DNA of 64,000 nt from Pseudomonas sp. AL03 (GCF_029960815.1 NZ_JASBRE010000010.1:62001-126000); one strand, 5' to 3'; counted from the stretch's first letter, positions 26,935-36,545 are shown. Notes: a model not told the origin generated them from the sequence alone. Numbers and translations: made by a program.

Positions 26935-27723
26935 TTACTCGGCGATCTGCAACTTGCGCGACTCGGTGTAGACGTAACGCACTTTCTCGTACTCGAACGG
27001 CGAGTTCAGCTGGCCGTAGCGGAAGCCGGTCTGGTAGCGCTTGTCGACGCTGCGCAGGACCCAGACCTCGGGGTGGTTGGAGCTGACTTCGGAGACGTTC
27101 AGGAAGTTGATCGCCGACTCGGCCGTGTAGTCCACTGCCAGGCCACCGGTGTCGCGGATGTTCGAAGGGCCAAGGATCGGCAGCACGAAGTAGGCGCCGC
27201 CCGGTACACCGTAGAAACCCAGCGTCTGGCCGAAGTCTTCGCTCTGGCGTGGCAGGCCCATGGCGGTGGCCGGGTCCCACAGGCCGGCGATGCCGACGGT
27301 GGTGTTGAGCAGCAGCCGTGCGGTGGTTTCCATCGAGCGCTGCCCCTTGAACTGCAGCAGGCTGTTCAACAGGTTCGGTACGTCACCGATGTTGTTGAAG
27401 AAGTTGCTGACGCCAGTACGCAGGAAGCTCGGCGTGATGTAGCGATAGCCGTCGACCACTGGCAGGAATACCCATTGGTCGAAGCGGTAGTTGAAGTGGT
27501 AGACGCGGCGGTTCCACTCTTCCAGCGGGTCGTAGACGTTCAGTGCGTTAAGCGTCGAGCGTTCGAATTCGCGCTGATCCAGCCCCGGGTTGAATTTGAG
27601 TTTGCTCAGCGGCTCCTTGAAGCCGTCACTGTCGATGACAACCGGTGCGTTGGCTTTGCTGTTGTCGGCATTGGCAACGCCTGCACAGAGTAACGCTGCA
27701 ATAAGCAGGAGGTGTTTAGCCAC
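26935..27723 (-). CDS. mlaA: MlaA (VacJ) family outer membrane lipid-asymmetry protein
   Basis: This 262-residue protein of the VacJ family removes misplaced phospholipids from the outer leaflet of the outer membrane and feeds the Mla pathway. Motifs: DPLEEWNRRVYHFNYRFDQW, SNFFNNIGDVPNLLNSLLQ and FGQTLGFYGVPGGAYFVLPI. The signal region (MAKHLLLIAALLCAGVANA) has a cysteine but no proper lipobox: Leu precedes Cys13, and cleavage after ANA looks likelier. Mature MlaA is normally lipidated, so this form may differ. The start is GTG at 27723 with GGAG 7 bases before it, inside the end of the hydrolase gene. Confidence 0.9.
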   Translation of the reverse strand: MAKHLLLIAALLCAGVANADNSKANAPVVIDSDGFKEPLSKLKFNPGLDQREFERSTLNALNVYDPLEEWNRRVYHFNYRFDQWVFLPVVDGYRYITPSFLRTGVSNFFNNIGDVPNLLNSLLQFKGQRSMETTARLLLNTTVGIAGLWDPATAMGLPRQSEDFGQTLGFYGVPGGAYFVLPILGPSNIRDTGGLAVDYTAESAINFLNVSEVSSNHPEVWVLRSVDKRYQTGFRYGQLNSPFEYEKVRYVYTESRKLQIAE

Positions 27724-29014
27724 GGAAGAACTCCAGCATGGCGTCGCTGTTGACGCGGTAATTAAGGTTGCCGCAATGGCCGCCCAGTGGATAAACGGTC
27801 AAACGATCGCCAAAGGTCTTGCGCAGGAAACCGAGGTCGCCAGGGCCGAGGATCACGTCGTCGGCGTTGTGCATGACGGCGATTTTCGGGCTGTCGTGCA
27901 GGTAATCCTTTAGCGCATACAAACTGACCTGGTCGATCAGTTGCAGCAAGCTGCCGCCGTCTGTGCGGGCGCGCCACATCGGGATGACCTGTTCGGTGAT
28001 GTAACAGTCGAAGTCGCACTGCAGCGCGCGTTTGAGGAACGGCGCGAGGCTGGTGCCTTCGGTAATCGGGTATTTCGGCGGGGTGATGAGGCCGCGGCGG
28101 TTGATCAGGTCCGAGGTGAAGGCAATGTCTGCTGCCGAGAAACGGAATGAGGTGCCGATCAGCATGGCCATCTGTTCATTGCTCAGGTGTTGCTTGGACT
28201 GCTGAAAGTCGTAAAGCAATGCATCGTTAAGGTCGATGTAGCCTTTTTGCTGGAAGTAGCGGGTCAGTTTGTCCAGCACCAGTTCATAGAACGTTGTGCT
28301 GTTGTTAATGCCCTTGACCTCCGTTTGTACAAGCTTGTCCAGGTTGGTGATCGAGGTGTAGAGATTGACCGGCGGGTTGAGCAACAAGACTTTCTTGAAG
28401 TTGAAGCTGCGGCGGGTTTCGTCCAGGTGTGCGACAAATGCCGCGTCCAGCGCGCCCAGGCTGTAGCCGGTCAGGTAGTAATCAGTGACGGGGACTTTCG
28501 GGTTTTGTGCCCGCACAGCCTGCATCACCCGGTACATGTCTTCGGCGTCTTCCTTGGTGATGCCGGGTGTAGCAAAACGTGAGGCGGCGCTCATGAAGTC
28601 GAAGCTGGTGGGCGACGACAGTTGCACCACATGGTAGCCGGCCTTGTAGTAGAGCTTTTTCAGGTACTCGTTGTGGCTGCTGTCATAGCGCGCGCCGGTG
28701 CCGGCGATCAGGAAAATCAGCGGTGCGGCTTTGTCCTGGGTGGCGATGCGATAGGTGAGTTTCTTCACCGGCCAGAAGTTGTCCGGCAGGTCGAATTCAC
28801 GCTCCGGGCGCAACCTGACGCTGCGGTCGGCCTGATTGATGTCGTCATCCAGCGGCAACTCCGGGCGCAAGTCCGGCGGTGTCGTGGCAATGGTCGCCTC
28901 GAACGGGTTCGTCAAGGGGTAGCCATAACTGGCGGCGTCGATGTCGACCGCCAGTACGGACGCACTCAAAATAAGGCCGCCAAACAGGGCGGCGAAGCGC
29001 AAGGAACGGAGCAT
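27716..29014 (-). CDS. Periplasmic alpha/beta hydrolase coupled to mlaA
   Basis: The protein is 432 residues long with a signal peptide (to about residue 22). IFLIAGTGARYDSSHNEYLKKLYYKAG resembles the first strands of an alpha/beta hydrolase. GYSLG (183-187) is the nucleophile elbow with Ser185. An Asp in HNADDVILGPGD and His413 in GGHCGN complete a plausible triad. Relatives are sometimes labelled serine/threonine kinase, but no kinase motif is present. It overlaps mlaA by 8 bp, so the two are translationally coupled. A lipase or esterase acting on outer-membrane lipid handled by MlaA is an inference. Confidence 0.8.
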   Translation of the reverse strand: MLRSLRFAALFGGLILSASVLAVDIDAASYGYPLTNPFEATIATTPPDLRPELPLDDDINQADRSVRLRPEREFDLPDNFWPVKKLTYRIATQDKAAPLIFLIAGTGARYDSSHNEYLKKLYYKAGYHVVQLSSPTSFDFMSAASRFATPGITKEDAEDMYRVMQAVRAQNPKVPVTDYYLTGYSLGALDAAFVAHLDETRRSFNFKKVLLLNPPVNLYTSITNLDKLVQTEVKGINNSTTFYELVLDKLTRYFQQKGYIDLNDALLYDFQQSKQHLSNEQMAMLIGTSFRFSAADIAFTSDLINRRGLITPPKYPITEGTSLAPFLKRALQCDFDCYITEQVIPMWRARTDGGSLLQLIDQVSLYALKDYLHDSPKIAVMHNADDVILGPGDLGFLRKTFGDRLTVYPLGGHCGNLNYRVNSDAMLEFFRG

Positions 29015-29238
29015 GACTAGATCTCTTAGAGAAAGGTGCCGAATGAAGTTCGCAGGCTATGACCACGGGGTTTGCGCCAAAGTGCCATGGATCGGCACCA
29101 ATCAGGCCTAATTTCGGAGTAATGGTAGCTGGACGATACACTTTGCAGCTATTTCGTGACCAATTATCTGTTGCGCGCGTTTGCTTACCGCTGGCGGGGG
29201 ATTAAGCTGGCCGCCGTTTTCGTTTATTGGAGTGTTTC

Positions 29239-29607
29239 ATGTCCCGCCGTCTGCCTGTGATTCTGCTGCTCGTTCTCCTGCCGTTATGGCTGGCCGCCAG
29301 TTATGGCGCGCGTTATGGCTTTATGGAGGATGCTCAATGGGTTGGCATCTGTGTGGACGAAGCGAGTCGCTGGGAATGCCAGATTCGTTCGAGCCTGGGG
29401 TTGATGATTCACTTCAAGGTCTTGGGCTTCGCGGCATTGGCGGCAGCCGTTATCGGGTTTGTGCTACCGGGCCGGGCAGGGTGGTGGTTGGCCGTGCTGG
29501 CGCTGTTGATCGGGTTTCCGGCGTTGGCGTTGTACAACACGACTTTGGCGGTGTTTGCGGTGGTGATTGCTGCTTTGCGTCTGGTTCGCGCCTCTCGCAG
29601 CGCCTGA
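29239..29607 (+). CDS. Small membrane protein of unknown function
   Basis: This 122-residue protein has an N-terminal hydrophobic segment (RLPVILLLVLLPLWLAAS), a short exported loop with two cysteines (GICVDEASRWECQIRSSLG), then two further membrane helices near 57-105. The ATG at 29239 has GGAG 6 bases upstream; an earlier in-frame start would add four residues. It lies divergent from the hydrolase-mlaA pair. I do not recognise the family. The cysteine pair may form a disulfide. Confidence 0.7.
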   Translation: MSRRLPVILLLVLLPLWLAASYGARYGFMEDAQWVGICVDEASRWECQIRSSLGLMIHFKVLGFAALAAAVIGFVLPGRAGWWLAVLALLIGFPALALYNTTLAVFAVVIAALRLVRASRSA

Positions 29608-29614
29608 CAGTCAG

Positions 29615-29685
29615 TCTTCGCGGGCAAGCCTCGCTCCTACAATGGATCCCCCAAACCTTGTAGGAGCGAGGCATGCCCGCGAAGA
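29615..29685. repeat. REPIN, GTAGGAGCGAG type
   Basis: Arms TCTTCGCGGGCAAGCCTCGC... (29615-29642) and TTGTAGGAGCGAGGCATGCC... (29658-29685) are 28 bp with one mismatch and only a 15-bp spacer. It lies between two convergent genes and could act as a terminator-like hairpin for both. Confidence 0.9.
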
Positions 29686-29706
29686 GGCCAGTCGCCTCGC
29701 TGAAGA

Positions 29707-31260
29707 TTAGCCTTTACGAACCCGCAAACTGCGCCACAACGCTGCAACCATCAGCCCACTCACCAGCGCCCAACCCCAGGCCTGTTGGTTCTGCAACCCT
29801 TCTTGATACAGCTGCGGCGCAATGCCGGCGCCAATGATGAAGGTCAGCAGGGCTATCTCACGACGCGGCACGCTTACCGGGCGGCACAGATAAACCAGGG
29901 CCGGCAACAGGAAAGCGACACTCGGAAAGCTGCGGTAACGCGGATCGAACAATAGCTCCAGCATCATTACCGCAGCGGCAAACCCGGCTGCAGCGAGCCA
30001 CCAGCCAGCCCGACGTTCCAGCGCATTGAACGCCCGTCCACGCCAACCAGTGCGAGCGCTCAACGTCAGTGCCGCATGCGCCAGCACCAACAGATTCAAA
30101 CCCGTCAGCAGCGCCACCCACAACCATTCACTGGCAAAACGAGTGGTGACACGCGCCAGATCGCCCCAGGCGCCAATCGAGCAAGCCGCCAGCGCGCCTA
30201 GCAGCGGCAGGACCAACGCTGCGCGAGTGCTGCGAACACGCCCGCCGAGGATCAGTGTGCCGAGGAAGATCAAACCACCCACCACCAGCCACTGCGACCA
30301 GTACGGCACGTTCGACACCGGACCTGCCAGCACGCCCTTGTCCTGACGATCGGCGTCGAATAGCCCCCAGTAACCACCGACCGCACCTTCGCTGGCGCGT
30401 TTCCACGGCTGGTCAAAAGCTTCGATCAGGTTGTAATGCCAGCCTTGCTGCTCCGCCATGATGACAAAAGAGCGAATGAACTTGGCTTCATTGACCCGGC
30501 TCGGCAGAGCGGTTTCGCGCTGACGGCCTTCGCTCGGCCAACCGGTTTCGCCAATCATCACGTCCTTGGGCGCGAATGTGTTACCGAACACCTGACGCAC
30601 CTCGGCTACATGTTGCAGCGCGGCGTCGATATTCGAAGGATCGTCTTCCCAGTACGGCAGCAAATGGATGGTCAGGAAGTCCACTGCCGGGGCGACTTCC
30701 GGGTGTTTGAGCCAGAACTCCCAGACGTCGGCGTAAGTGACAGGCTGTTTGACCTGACTTTTGACTTTATGAATAAGCTTGGCCAACTGCGCGCCAGTGA
30801 CTTCTTTGCGCAACAGGGTTTCGTTACCGACGATCACCGAGGTCACCACGTCCGCGTTCGCATTGGCTGAGGCGATCAGCAGGTCGACTTCCTTGGCGGT
30901 GTCTACCGGATTGCTGTTGACCCAGGCGCCAATCATCAGCTTCAGCCCGTGCTTGCGCGCCAGGTCGGGCAGGGCCTCAAGGCCGGTCATTGAATAGGTG
31001 CGGATGCATTCGAAGCGCGTCGCCAGCAGCGCGAGGTCGGCGTCCATGCGTTCGGGGCGCAGCTTGAACGGCTGATCGAACGGCGATTGATCCTTGTCGA
31101 ACGGGGTGTAGGAGGCGCATTGCAGCTTGTGCGTCGCACTGGCCACATCCGGCAGCATCACCGGTTTACCGAGGCCGTACCAGAAGCCACCGAGGGCAAA
31201 AAGCCCCAGCAGGCAGGCGAATAGATAAGCAAAAAAAGGAAAACGTGATGTCGCGGGCAT
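29707..31260 (-). CDS. Membrane-bound glycoside hydrolase family 17 protein (beta-glucan enzyme)
   Basis: The protein is 517 residues long. One N-terminal membrane helix (about 8-28) precedes a GH17 domain: VTSVIVGNETLLR holds the acid/base Glu and DVMIGETGWPSEGR holds the nucleophile Glu. WNLIEAF-like YNLIEAFDQPWKRASEG closes the barrel. From about residue 300 on there are seven or so membrane helices. This build matches Pseudomonas beta-(1,3)-glucan transferases that elongate or branch periplasmic glucans. No ndvB-type synthase is adjacent. I start at the ATG at 31260; a longer open frame exists but has no good binding site. Confidence 0.85.
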   Translation of the reverse strand: MPATSRFPFFAYLFACLLGLFALGGFWYGLGKPVMLPDVASATHKLQCASYTPFDKDQSPFDQPFKLRPERMDADLALLATRFECIRTYSMTGLEALPDLARKHGLKLMIGAWVNSNPVDTAKEVDLLIASANANADVVTSVIVGNETLLRKEVTGAQLAKLIHKVKSQVKQPVTYADVWEFWLKHPEVAPAVDFLTIHLLPYWEDDPSNIDAALQHVAEVRQVFGNTFAPKDVMIGETGWPSEGRQRETALPSRVNEAKFIRSFVIMAEQQGWHYNLIEAFDQPWKRASEGAVGGYWGLFDADRQDKGVLAGPVSNVPYWSQWLVVGGLIFLGTLILGGRVRSTRAALVLPLLGALAACSIGAWGDLARVTTRFASEWLWVALLTGLNLLVLAHAALTLSARTGWRGRAFNALERRAGWWLAAAGFAAAVMMLELLFDPRYRSFPSVAFLLPALVYLCRPVSVPRREIALLTFIIGAGIAPQLYQEGLQNQQAWGWALVSGLMVAALWRSLRVRKG

Positions 31261-31602
31261 GGTCAGGCCGTCTGGGAGCAAAGCCGCGCATGTTACCTTC
31301 ATTTGCCGCGTGCTTGGTGGCCTGCATAATTTTGACATGCAAAGTTCGAGCGGATTGGCCGGCGGACGTCCGGTGGTCTAGATTAATGGCGTTCTGATGT
31401 CGTTTCTCGATGCCTTGAGGTCGCTGGCAGAGAAGGTCGCCTTTGGCGTGAGGTTGATGATCGACGCATCAGTGCTCTCATAGATAAATCGCGCTGATGT
31501 TCGGACGAGTTTGCGGTGGGCGTGATGGGGGCGCTGTGCACCATAACAATACGTTGACGCGACTCGGCATCCGTCGAGCGCAGCACTTTCGGGGAAGTAA
31601 CG
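31261..31602. other. Non-coding divergent region between GH17 gene and betX
   Basis: These 342 bp lie upstream of two divergent genes and must hold both promoters. I found no gene, no convincing -35/-10 pair and no strong repeat. GGGGAAG sits 5 bases before the betX ATG and is its ribosome binding site. Confidence 0.6.
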
Positions 31603-32454
31603 ATGAAGATGCGACGACTTTTAGGCGCGAGTGCCGCTCTGGTACTTGCGATTGGCTCCACATTCGCCAATGCCGAGAGCAAAACCCTGAGCATCGGCTA
31701 CGTTGACGGTTGGTCCGACAGCGTTGCCACCACTCATGTGGCGGCCGAAGTGATCAAGCAGAAGCTGGGTTATGACGTGAAGCTGCAAGCCGTCGCCACC
31801 GGGATCATGTGGCAGGGTGTGGCCACTGGCAAGCTCGACGCCATGATGTCTGCGTGGCTGCCTGTAACTCACGGCGATTACTGGACCAAGAACAAGGATC
31901 AGGTCGTCGATTACGGTCCGAACTTCAAAGACGCGAAAATTGGTCTGATCGTGCCGGAGTACGTCAAGGCCAAATCCATTGACGATCTTAAAACCGACGA
32001 CAGCTTCAAAAAACGCATCGTTGGTATCGACGCCGGTTCAGGCGTGATGCTCAAGTCCGAACAGGCCATCAAGGACTACGATCTGACTGGGTATCAACTC
32101 AAGGCCAGTTCCGGCGCCGGGATGATCGCCGAGCTGACCCGTGCCGAGAAGAAAAACGAATCCATCGCAGTCACCGGTTGGGTGCCGCACTGGATGTTCG
32201 CCAAGTGGAAACTGCGCTTCCTGGATGACCCGAAGGGCGTTTTTGGCGCGGCTGAAACCGTGAACAACATCGGCAGCAAAGACCTGGCCACCAAGGCTCC
32301 GGAAGTTGCCAAGTTCCTGAAGAACTTCCAGTGGGCGTCGAAAGACGAAATCGGCGAAGTCATGTTGGCCATTCAGGATGGTGCCAAACCTGAAGCCGCA
32401 GCGAAGGATTGGGTGGCCAAACACCCGGAACGCGTTGCCGACTGGATCAAATGA
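31603..32454 (+). CDS. betX: Glycine betaine-binding periplasmic protein (BetX-like)
   Basis: This 283-residue OpuAC-type solute-binding protein has a signal peptide to about residue 24 (TFANA). LSIGYVDGWSDSVATTHVAAEVIKQ, GIMWQGVATGKLDAMMSAWLP and TGWVPHWMFAKWKLRFLDDP provide the tryptophans of a quaternary-ammonium aromatic box. No ATPase or permease genes are adjacent. In Pseudomonas an orphan betaine-binding protein can feed the CbcVW transporter, and a position beside yjcH-actP matches the betX locus of other species (established knowledge from memory). The exact ligand is inferred. Confidence 0.85.
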   Translation: MKMRRLLGASAALVLAIGSTFANAESKTLSIGYVDGWSDSVATTHVAAEVIKQKLGYDVKLQAVATGIMWQGVATGKLDAMMSAWLPVTHGDYWTKNKDQVVDYGPNFKDAKIGLIVPEYVKAKSIDDLKTDDSFKKRIVGIDAGSGVMLKSEQAIKDYDLTGYQLKASSGAGMIAELTRAEKKNESIAVTGWVPHWMFAKWKLRFLDDPKGVFGAAETVNNIGSKDLATKAPEVAKFLKNFQWASKDEIGEVMLAIQDGAKPEAAAKDWVAKHPERVADWIK

Positions 32455-32487
32455 TTTGAGCTGACGCGTCTAGTCAGCACCTTCCAG

Positions 32488-32519
32488 GGCCGCTTGGTAT
32501 CACTGCCAAGCGGCCTTTT
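32488..32519 (+). terminator. betX terminator
   Basis: A 10-bp stem GGCCGCTTGG / CCAAGCGGCC with an 8-base loop is followed by TTTT, 34 bp after the betX stop. Confidence 0.88.
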
Positions 32520-32692
32520 GCATTCCCGCATTTTTGCAGAGAGAAGATGGGTGCAAAGCAGGCTAATTAATATCGGCTGAAAAATGGTAGTACCGTCATG
32601 TCGTTCTAATACTAAGGTCGTCTGGAACCAGTTCCGCAGCCGCATAAAGTGGATGACGTTACAACTTCATCTGTGCTGCGAGGATAAAAACA

Positions 32693-33004
32693 ATGAACGA
32701 CAGCATTTACCTCTCGATTCAAAACAGCCCGCTCTTCAAGGAGCTGGTTAGCAAGAGAGAACGATTCGCCTGGATTCTTTCGGCAATCATGCTTGGGCTT
32801 TACTCTGGATTCATCCTTTTGATCGCTTACGGGCCGCATATTCTGGGTGCGAAAATCAGCCCCGAGTCTTCGATTACCTGGGGGATACCCATTGGTGTCG
32901 GGCTGATTCTCTCGGCCTTTATCCTGACGGCAATCTACGTACGACGCGCCAATGGCGAATTCGACGACCTGAACAATGCGATTCTCAAGGAGGCTCAGCA
33001 ATGA
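32693..33004 (+). CDS. yjcH: DUF485 inner membrane protein YjcH
   Basis: This 103-residue DUF485 protein has two membrane helices (about 26-48 and 61-82) and the family motif [26 protein letters not shown]. It is almost always encoded just before the acetate symporter ActP, as here, where the genes overlap by 4 bp. It probably assists ActP assembly or activity; its exact role is not known. Confidence 0.92.
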   Translation: MNDSIYLSIQNSPLFKELVSKRERFAWILSAIMLGLYSGFILLIAYGPHILGAKISPESSITWGIPIGVGLILSAFILTAIYVRRANGEFDDLNNAILKEAQQ

Positions 33005-34659
33005 TCCGGCGTCTAATGGCTCTATTGAGCATCGCAGCTTTCGCGCCTGGTGCCTGGGCCGCTGAAGCTCTGACTGGCGAAGTCAACAAACAACCGCTTA
33101 ACGTCTCCGCGATTCTGATGTTCGTGGCGTTCGTCGGTTTGACCCTGTGCATCACCTACTGGGCCTCCAAGCGCAACAATTCGGCGGCTGACTACTATGC
33201 GGCGGGTGGCAAGATCACCGGCTTCCAGAACGGTTTGGCAATTGCCGGCGACTATATGTCCGCGGCGTCCTTCCTGGGTATTTCCGCCCTGGTGTTCACC
33301 TCCGGCTACGACGGCCTGATCTACTCGATCGGCTTCCTGGTGGGCTGGCCGATCATTCTGTTCCTGATCGCCGAGCGCCTGCGTAACCTGGGTAAATACA
33401 CCTTTGCCGACGTGGCGTCCTATCGTCTCGGGCAAACCCAGATCCGCACGCTGTCCGCTTGCGGTTCGCTAGTGGTAGTGGCGTTCTACCTGATCGCGCA
33501 AATGGTCGGTGCCGGCAAGCTGATTCAACTGCTGTTCGGTCTCGACTATCACATTGCAGTCATCCTGGTCGGTGTCCTGATGTGCTTGTACGTGCTGTTC
33601 GGCGGCATGCTGGCGACCACTTGGGTGCAGATCATCAAGGCAGTGTTGCTGCTGTCTGGTGCCTCGTTCATGGCGCTGATGGTAATGAAGCACGTCAACT
33701 TCGACTTCAATGCGCTGTTTTCCGAGGCGATCAAGGTTCACCCTAAAGGTGAGGCGATCATGAGCCCGGGCGGTCTGGTGAAAGACCCGATCTCCGCGTT
33801 TTCCCTTGGCCTGGCGCTGATGTTCGGTACCGCGGGCCTGCCGCACATTCTGATGCGCTTCTTCACTGTGAGTGACGCAAAAGAAGCTCGTAAGAGCGTG
33901 CTGTATGCAACCGGCTTCATTGGCTACTTCTACATCCTGACGTTCATCATCGGCTTCGGCGCGATCTTGCTGGTCAGCACCAACCCTGCCTTTAAAGATG
34001 CGGCTGGCGCGCTGTTGGGCGGCAACAACATGGCGGCGGTGCACTTGGCCAACGCGGTAGGAGGCAGTGTTTTCCTGGGCTTCATCTCGGCAGTCGCGTT
34101 TGCAACCATTCTGGCTGTGGTGGCTGGTTTGACGCTGGCCGGTGCTACGGCGGTGTCTCATGACCTTTACGCCAGCGTGATCAAGAAGGGCAAGGCCAAC
34201 GACAAGGACGAGATCCGCGTCTCGAAAATCACCACCGTCTGCCTGGGTGTGCTGGCGATCGGTCTGGGCATTCTGTTCGAAAGCCAAAACATTGCGTTCA
34301 TGGTGGGCCTGGCGTTCTCCATCGCGGCGAGCTGTAACTTCCCGGTGCTGCTGCTTTCCATGTACTGGAAGAAGCTGACCACGCGTGGTGCGATGATCGG
34401 CGGCTGGCTGGGTCTGATCAGTGCCGTTGGTTTGATGGTCCTTGGGCCAACCATCTGGGTGCAGATCCTGCATCACGAGAAGGCTATCTTCCCGTATGAG
34501 TACCCGGCGTTGTTCTCCATGGCCATTGCGTTTATCGGGATCTGGTTCTTCTCGATTACTGACAAGTCGACTGCGGCTGACAATGAGCGGGCGCTGTTCT
34601 TCCCTCAGTTTGTTCGTTCGCAGACTGGCTTGGGGGCGAGTGGGGCGGTTGCTCACTAA
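33001..34659 (+). CDS. actP: Cation/acetate symporter ActP
   Basis: This 552-residue sodium:solute symporter begins with a cleavable-looking N-terminal segment ([22 protein letters not shown]), as in other ActP proteins, then about 13 membrane helices. [33 protein letters not shown] and [20 protein letters not shown] are the family's conserved regions. It takes up acetate and related short-chain acids with a cation. It is co-translated with yjcH and followed by a clear terminator. Confidence 0.94.
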   Translation: MIRRLMALLSIAAFAPGAWAAEALTGEVNKQPLNVSAILMFVAFVGLTLCITYWASKRNNSAADYYAAGGKITGFQNGLAIAGDYMSAASFLGISALVFTSGYDGLIYSIGFLVGWPIILFLIAERLRNLGKYTFADVASYRLGQTQIRTLSACGSLVVVAFYLIAQMVGAGKLIQLLFGLDYHIAVILVGVLMCLYVLFGGMLATTWVQIIKAVLLLSGASFMALMVMKHVNFDFNALFSEAIKVHPKGEAIMSPGGLVKDPISAFSLGLALMFGTAGLPHILMRFFTVSDAKEARKSVLYATGFIGYFYILTFIIGFGAILLVSTNPAFKDAAGALLGGNNMAAVHLANAVGGSVFLGFISAVAFATILAVVAGLTLAGATAVSHDLYASVIKKGKANDKDEIRVSKITTVCLGVLAIGLGILFESQNIAFMVGLAFSIAASCNFPVLLLSMYWKKLTTRGAMIGGWLGLISAVGLMVLGPTIWVQILHHEKAIFPYEYPALFSMAIAFIGIWFFSITDKSTAADNERALFFPQFVRSQTGLGASGAVAH

Positions 34660-34697
34660 GGCTTCAGGTTTGCTTATGTAAGCTGCGTTAAACAGAA

Positions 34698-34728
34698 ATG
34701 CCCCGGTCGAGAGATCGGGGCATTTTTT
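34698..34728 (+). terminator. actP terminator
   Basis: ATGCCCCG and CGGGGCAT form an 8-bp stem around a 10-base loop, followed by TTTTT, about 40 bp after the actP stop. Confidence 0.9.
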
Positions 34729-34737
34729 GTTGGGTGG

Positions 34738-34789
34738 TTTGATCGTGTACATATCCGTTACCGCAGCAACGGATATGTACACGACCAAA
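34738..34789. repeat. 22-bp inverted repeat, CGTGTACATATCCGTT type
   Basis: Arms at 34738-34759 and 34768-34789 pair with one mismatch around an 8-base loop; the inner 16 bp (CGTGTACATATCCGTT) are perfect. There is no T-run. It lies between the actP and gltA terminators, so it is not needed as a terminator, and the sequence is unrelated to the REPINs here. Confidence 0.8.
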
Positions 34790-34827
34790 GACCCAGCCGG
34801 CCTTCAGGCCGCTGAACCAGCACAAAC

Positions 34828-34858
34828 AAAAACGGCCTCTATCTACATAGAGGCCGTT
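34828..34858 (-). terminator. gltA terminator
   Basis: AACGGCCTCTAT and its complement form a 12-bp stem with a 4-base loop. On the minus strand it is followed by TTTGTTTG, just past the gltA stop. Confidence 0.9.
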
Positions 34859-34894
34859 CCCGGTGCAACTTTAAACGTTATCGCAAGACAGGTC

Positions 34895-36184
34895 TTATTT
34901 GCGATCTTCCAGCTTGGTGATGTCACGCGACTCGTAGCCGGTATACAGCTGGCGCGGACGGCCAATCTTGTACGGGCTGGAGAGCATTTCTTTCCAGTGG
35001 GAAATCCAGCCGACAGTCCGCGCCAGGGCGAAGATCACGGTGAACATGCTGGTTGGAATGCCGATCGCCTTGAGGATGATCCCCGAGTAGAAGTCGACGT
35101 TCGGGTACAGCGAGCGTTCGATGAAGTACGGGTCGGTCAGGGCGATCTCTTCCAGGCGCATGGCCAGTTCGAGTTGCGGATCGTTGGTGATGCCCAGTTC
35201 TTTCAGTACTTCGTCGCAGGTCTGCTTCATGACTGTGGCGCGTGGGTCGCGGTTTTTGTAAACCCGGTGACCGAAGCCCATCAGTTTGAACGGATCGTTC
35301 TTGTCCTTGGCCTTGGCGATGTACTTGTCGATGTTCGACACATCGCCAATTTCATCGAGCATGGTCAGAACAGCTTCGTTCGCGCCGCCGTGGGCAGGGC
35401 CCCACAGTGCAGCGATGCCGGCGGCGATACAGGCGAACGGGTTGGCACCCGAAGAGCCGGCCAGGCGTACGGTGGAGGTCGATGCGTTCTGCTCGTGGTC
35501 GGCATGGAGGATGAAGATCTTGTCCATGGCCTTGGCGAGTACCGGGCTGATCGGTTTGATCTCGCACGGGGTGTTGAACATCATGTGCAGGAAGTTTTCC
35601 GCGTACGTCAGGTCGTTGCGCGGGTACATCATGGGCTGGCCCATGGAGTACTTGTAAACCATCGCTGCCAGGGTTGGCATCTTGGCAACCAGACGGATCG
35701 CGGAGATTTCGCGATGCTGCGGGTTATTGATGTCCAGGGAGTCGTGGTAGAAGGCCGAGAGGGCGCCGACTACACCGCACATGACGGCCATCGGGTGGGC
35801 GTCGCGACGGAAGCCGTTGAAGAAGGTTTTCAGCTGCTCGTGAACCATGGTGTGGTTCTTCACGGTGCTGACGAACTGGGCCTTCTGTTCTGCGGTCGGC
35901 AGTTCGCCGTTGAGCAGCAGATAGCAGGTTTCCAGGTAGTCCGACTTTTCAGCCAGCTGTTCGATCGGGTAGCCGCGGTGCAGCAAAATGCCGTTGTCGC
36001 CGTCGATATAGGTGATCTTCGACTCGCAGGCAGCGGTCGACATGAAACCAGGGTCAAAGGTGAAACGGCCCGTGGCCGTAAGGCCCCGAACATCGATAAC
36101 ATCGGGACCAACGGTGCCGGTTAAAATGGGCAGCTCGACGGGGGCTGCGCCCTCGATGATCAACTGCGCTTTTTTGTCAGCCAT
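34895..36184 (-). CDS. gltA: Citrate synthase (type II)
   Basis: This 429-residue hexameric-type citrate synthase condenses acetyl-CoA and oxaloacetate. The catalytic residues lie in the usual motifs: [28 protein letters not shown] (His), [14 protein letters not shown] (His) and [16 protein letters not shown] (Asp). It is transcribed away from sdhCDAB-sucAB-lpd-sucCD, with both promoters readable in the 361-bp gap, so the first TCA step and the oxidative arm share a regulatory region. Confidence 0.97.
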   Translation of the reverse strand: MADKKAQLIIEGAAPVELPILTGTVGPDVIDVRGLTATGRFTFDPGFMSTAACESKITYIDGDNGILLHRGYPIEQLAEKSDYLETCYLLLNGELPTAEQKAQFVSTVKNHTMVHEQLKTFFNGFRRDAHPMAVMCGVVGALSAFYHDSLDINNPQHREISAIRLVAKMPTLAAMVYKYSMGQPMMYPRNDLTYAENFLHMMFNTPCEIKPISPVLAKAMDKIFILHADHEQNASTSTVRLAGSSGANPFACIAAGIAALWGPAHGGANEAVLTMLDEIGDVSNIDKYIAKAKDKNDPFKLMGFGHRVYKNRDPRATVMKQTCDEVLKELGITNDPQLELAMRLEEIALTDPYFIERSLYPNVDFYSGIILKAIGIPTSMFTVIFALARTVGWISHWKEMLSSPYKIGRPRQLYTGYESRDITKLEDRK

Positions 36185-36242
36185 GTGGCCTCCTATTTAT
36201 GCTTGAAATCATCAGACAGACCCCCCACGCAGGGCCCGCACC

Positions 36243-36270
36243 ACTATAGTGAGATAAATTCGAATGTCAA
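36243..36270 (-). promoter_or_regulatory. gltA promoter (sigma-70 type)
   Basis: On the minus strand TTGACA (36270-36265) and TATAGT (36248-36243) are separated by 16 bp. This places the transcription start about 50 bp upstream of the gltA ATG. Confidence 0.7.
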
Positions 36271-36384
36271 TTTGCCTAAAGTCTTGCTCCAGAAGGCTTT
36301 AACCGGACTTTTTCCTCGAAATTGACTGCCGTTTACGCCTTTTATCCAACTTGTGCAATGCGCTATTAGGGGAAGGTGAACGCG

Positions 36385-36413
36385 TTGTCATTAGTAGCCT
36401 AACTGTCTATACT
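36385..36413 (+). promoter_or_regulatory. sdhC operon promoter (sigma-70 type)
   Basis: TTGTCA (36385-36390) and TATACT (36408-36413) are spaced exactly 17 bp. The predicted start is near 36420, giving a leader of about 125 bases before sdhC. The region between this and the gltA promoter has no gene. The leader contains GC-rich stretches (CCGCCAGGGGCTTTTGGGCC) that may fold. Confidence 0.75.
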
Positions 36414-36545
36414 CGGCCTCCGACCGCCAGGGGCTTTTGGGCCTGCTTTACTGGGGGTCGCACTCCCTGGGTGGTGGGTACCTGACCAGTGCACTCCCCA
36501 ACAACTTTGCCCTGATTGTTAGGGGCTCTTCAGTGTGAAAAAGCC

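Noticed and set aside
27716..29014. Serine/threonine protein kinase label used for relatives of this protein
   Set aside because: No kinase loop or catalytic motifs are present; the GYSLG elbow and late His fit an alpha/beta hydrolase.
20543..29685. Clustered inverted repeats considered as a CRISPR-like array
   Set aside because: Units are scattered singly between genes, are palindromic, lack regular spacers, and no cas genes are present; they are REP/REPIN elements.
31383..31694. Open frame on the minus strand in the gap before betX
   Set aside because: It runs over the betX start, has low-complexity Arg/Ser composition, no binding site and no recognisable similarity.
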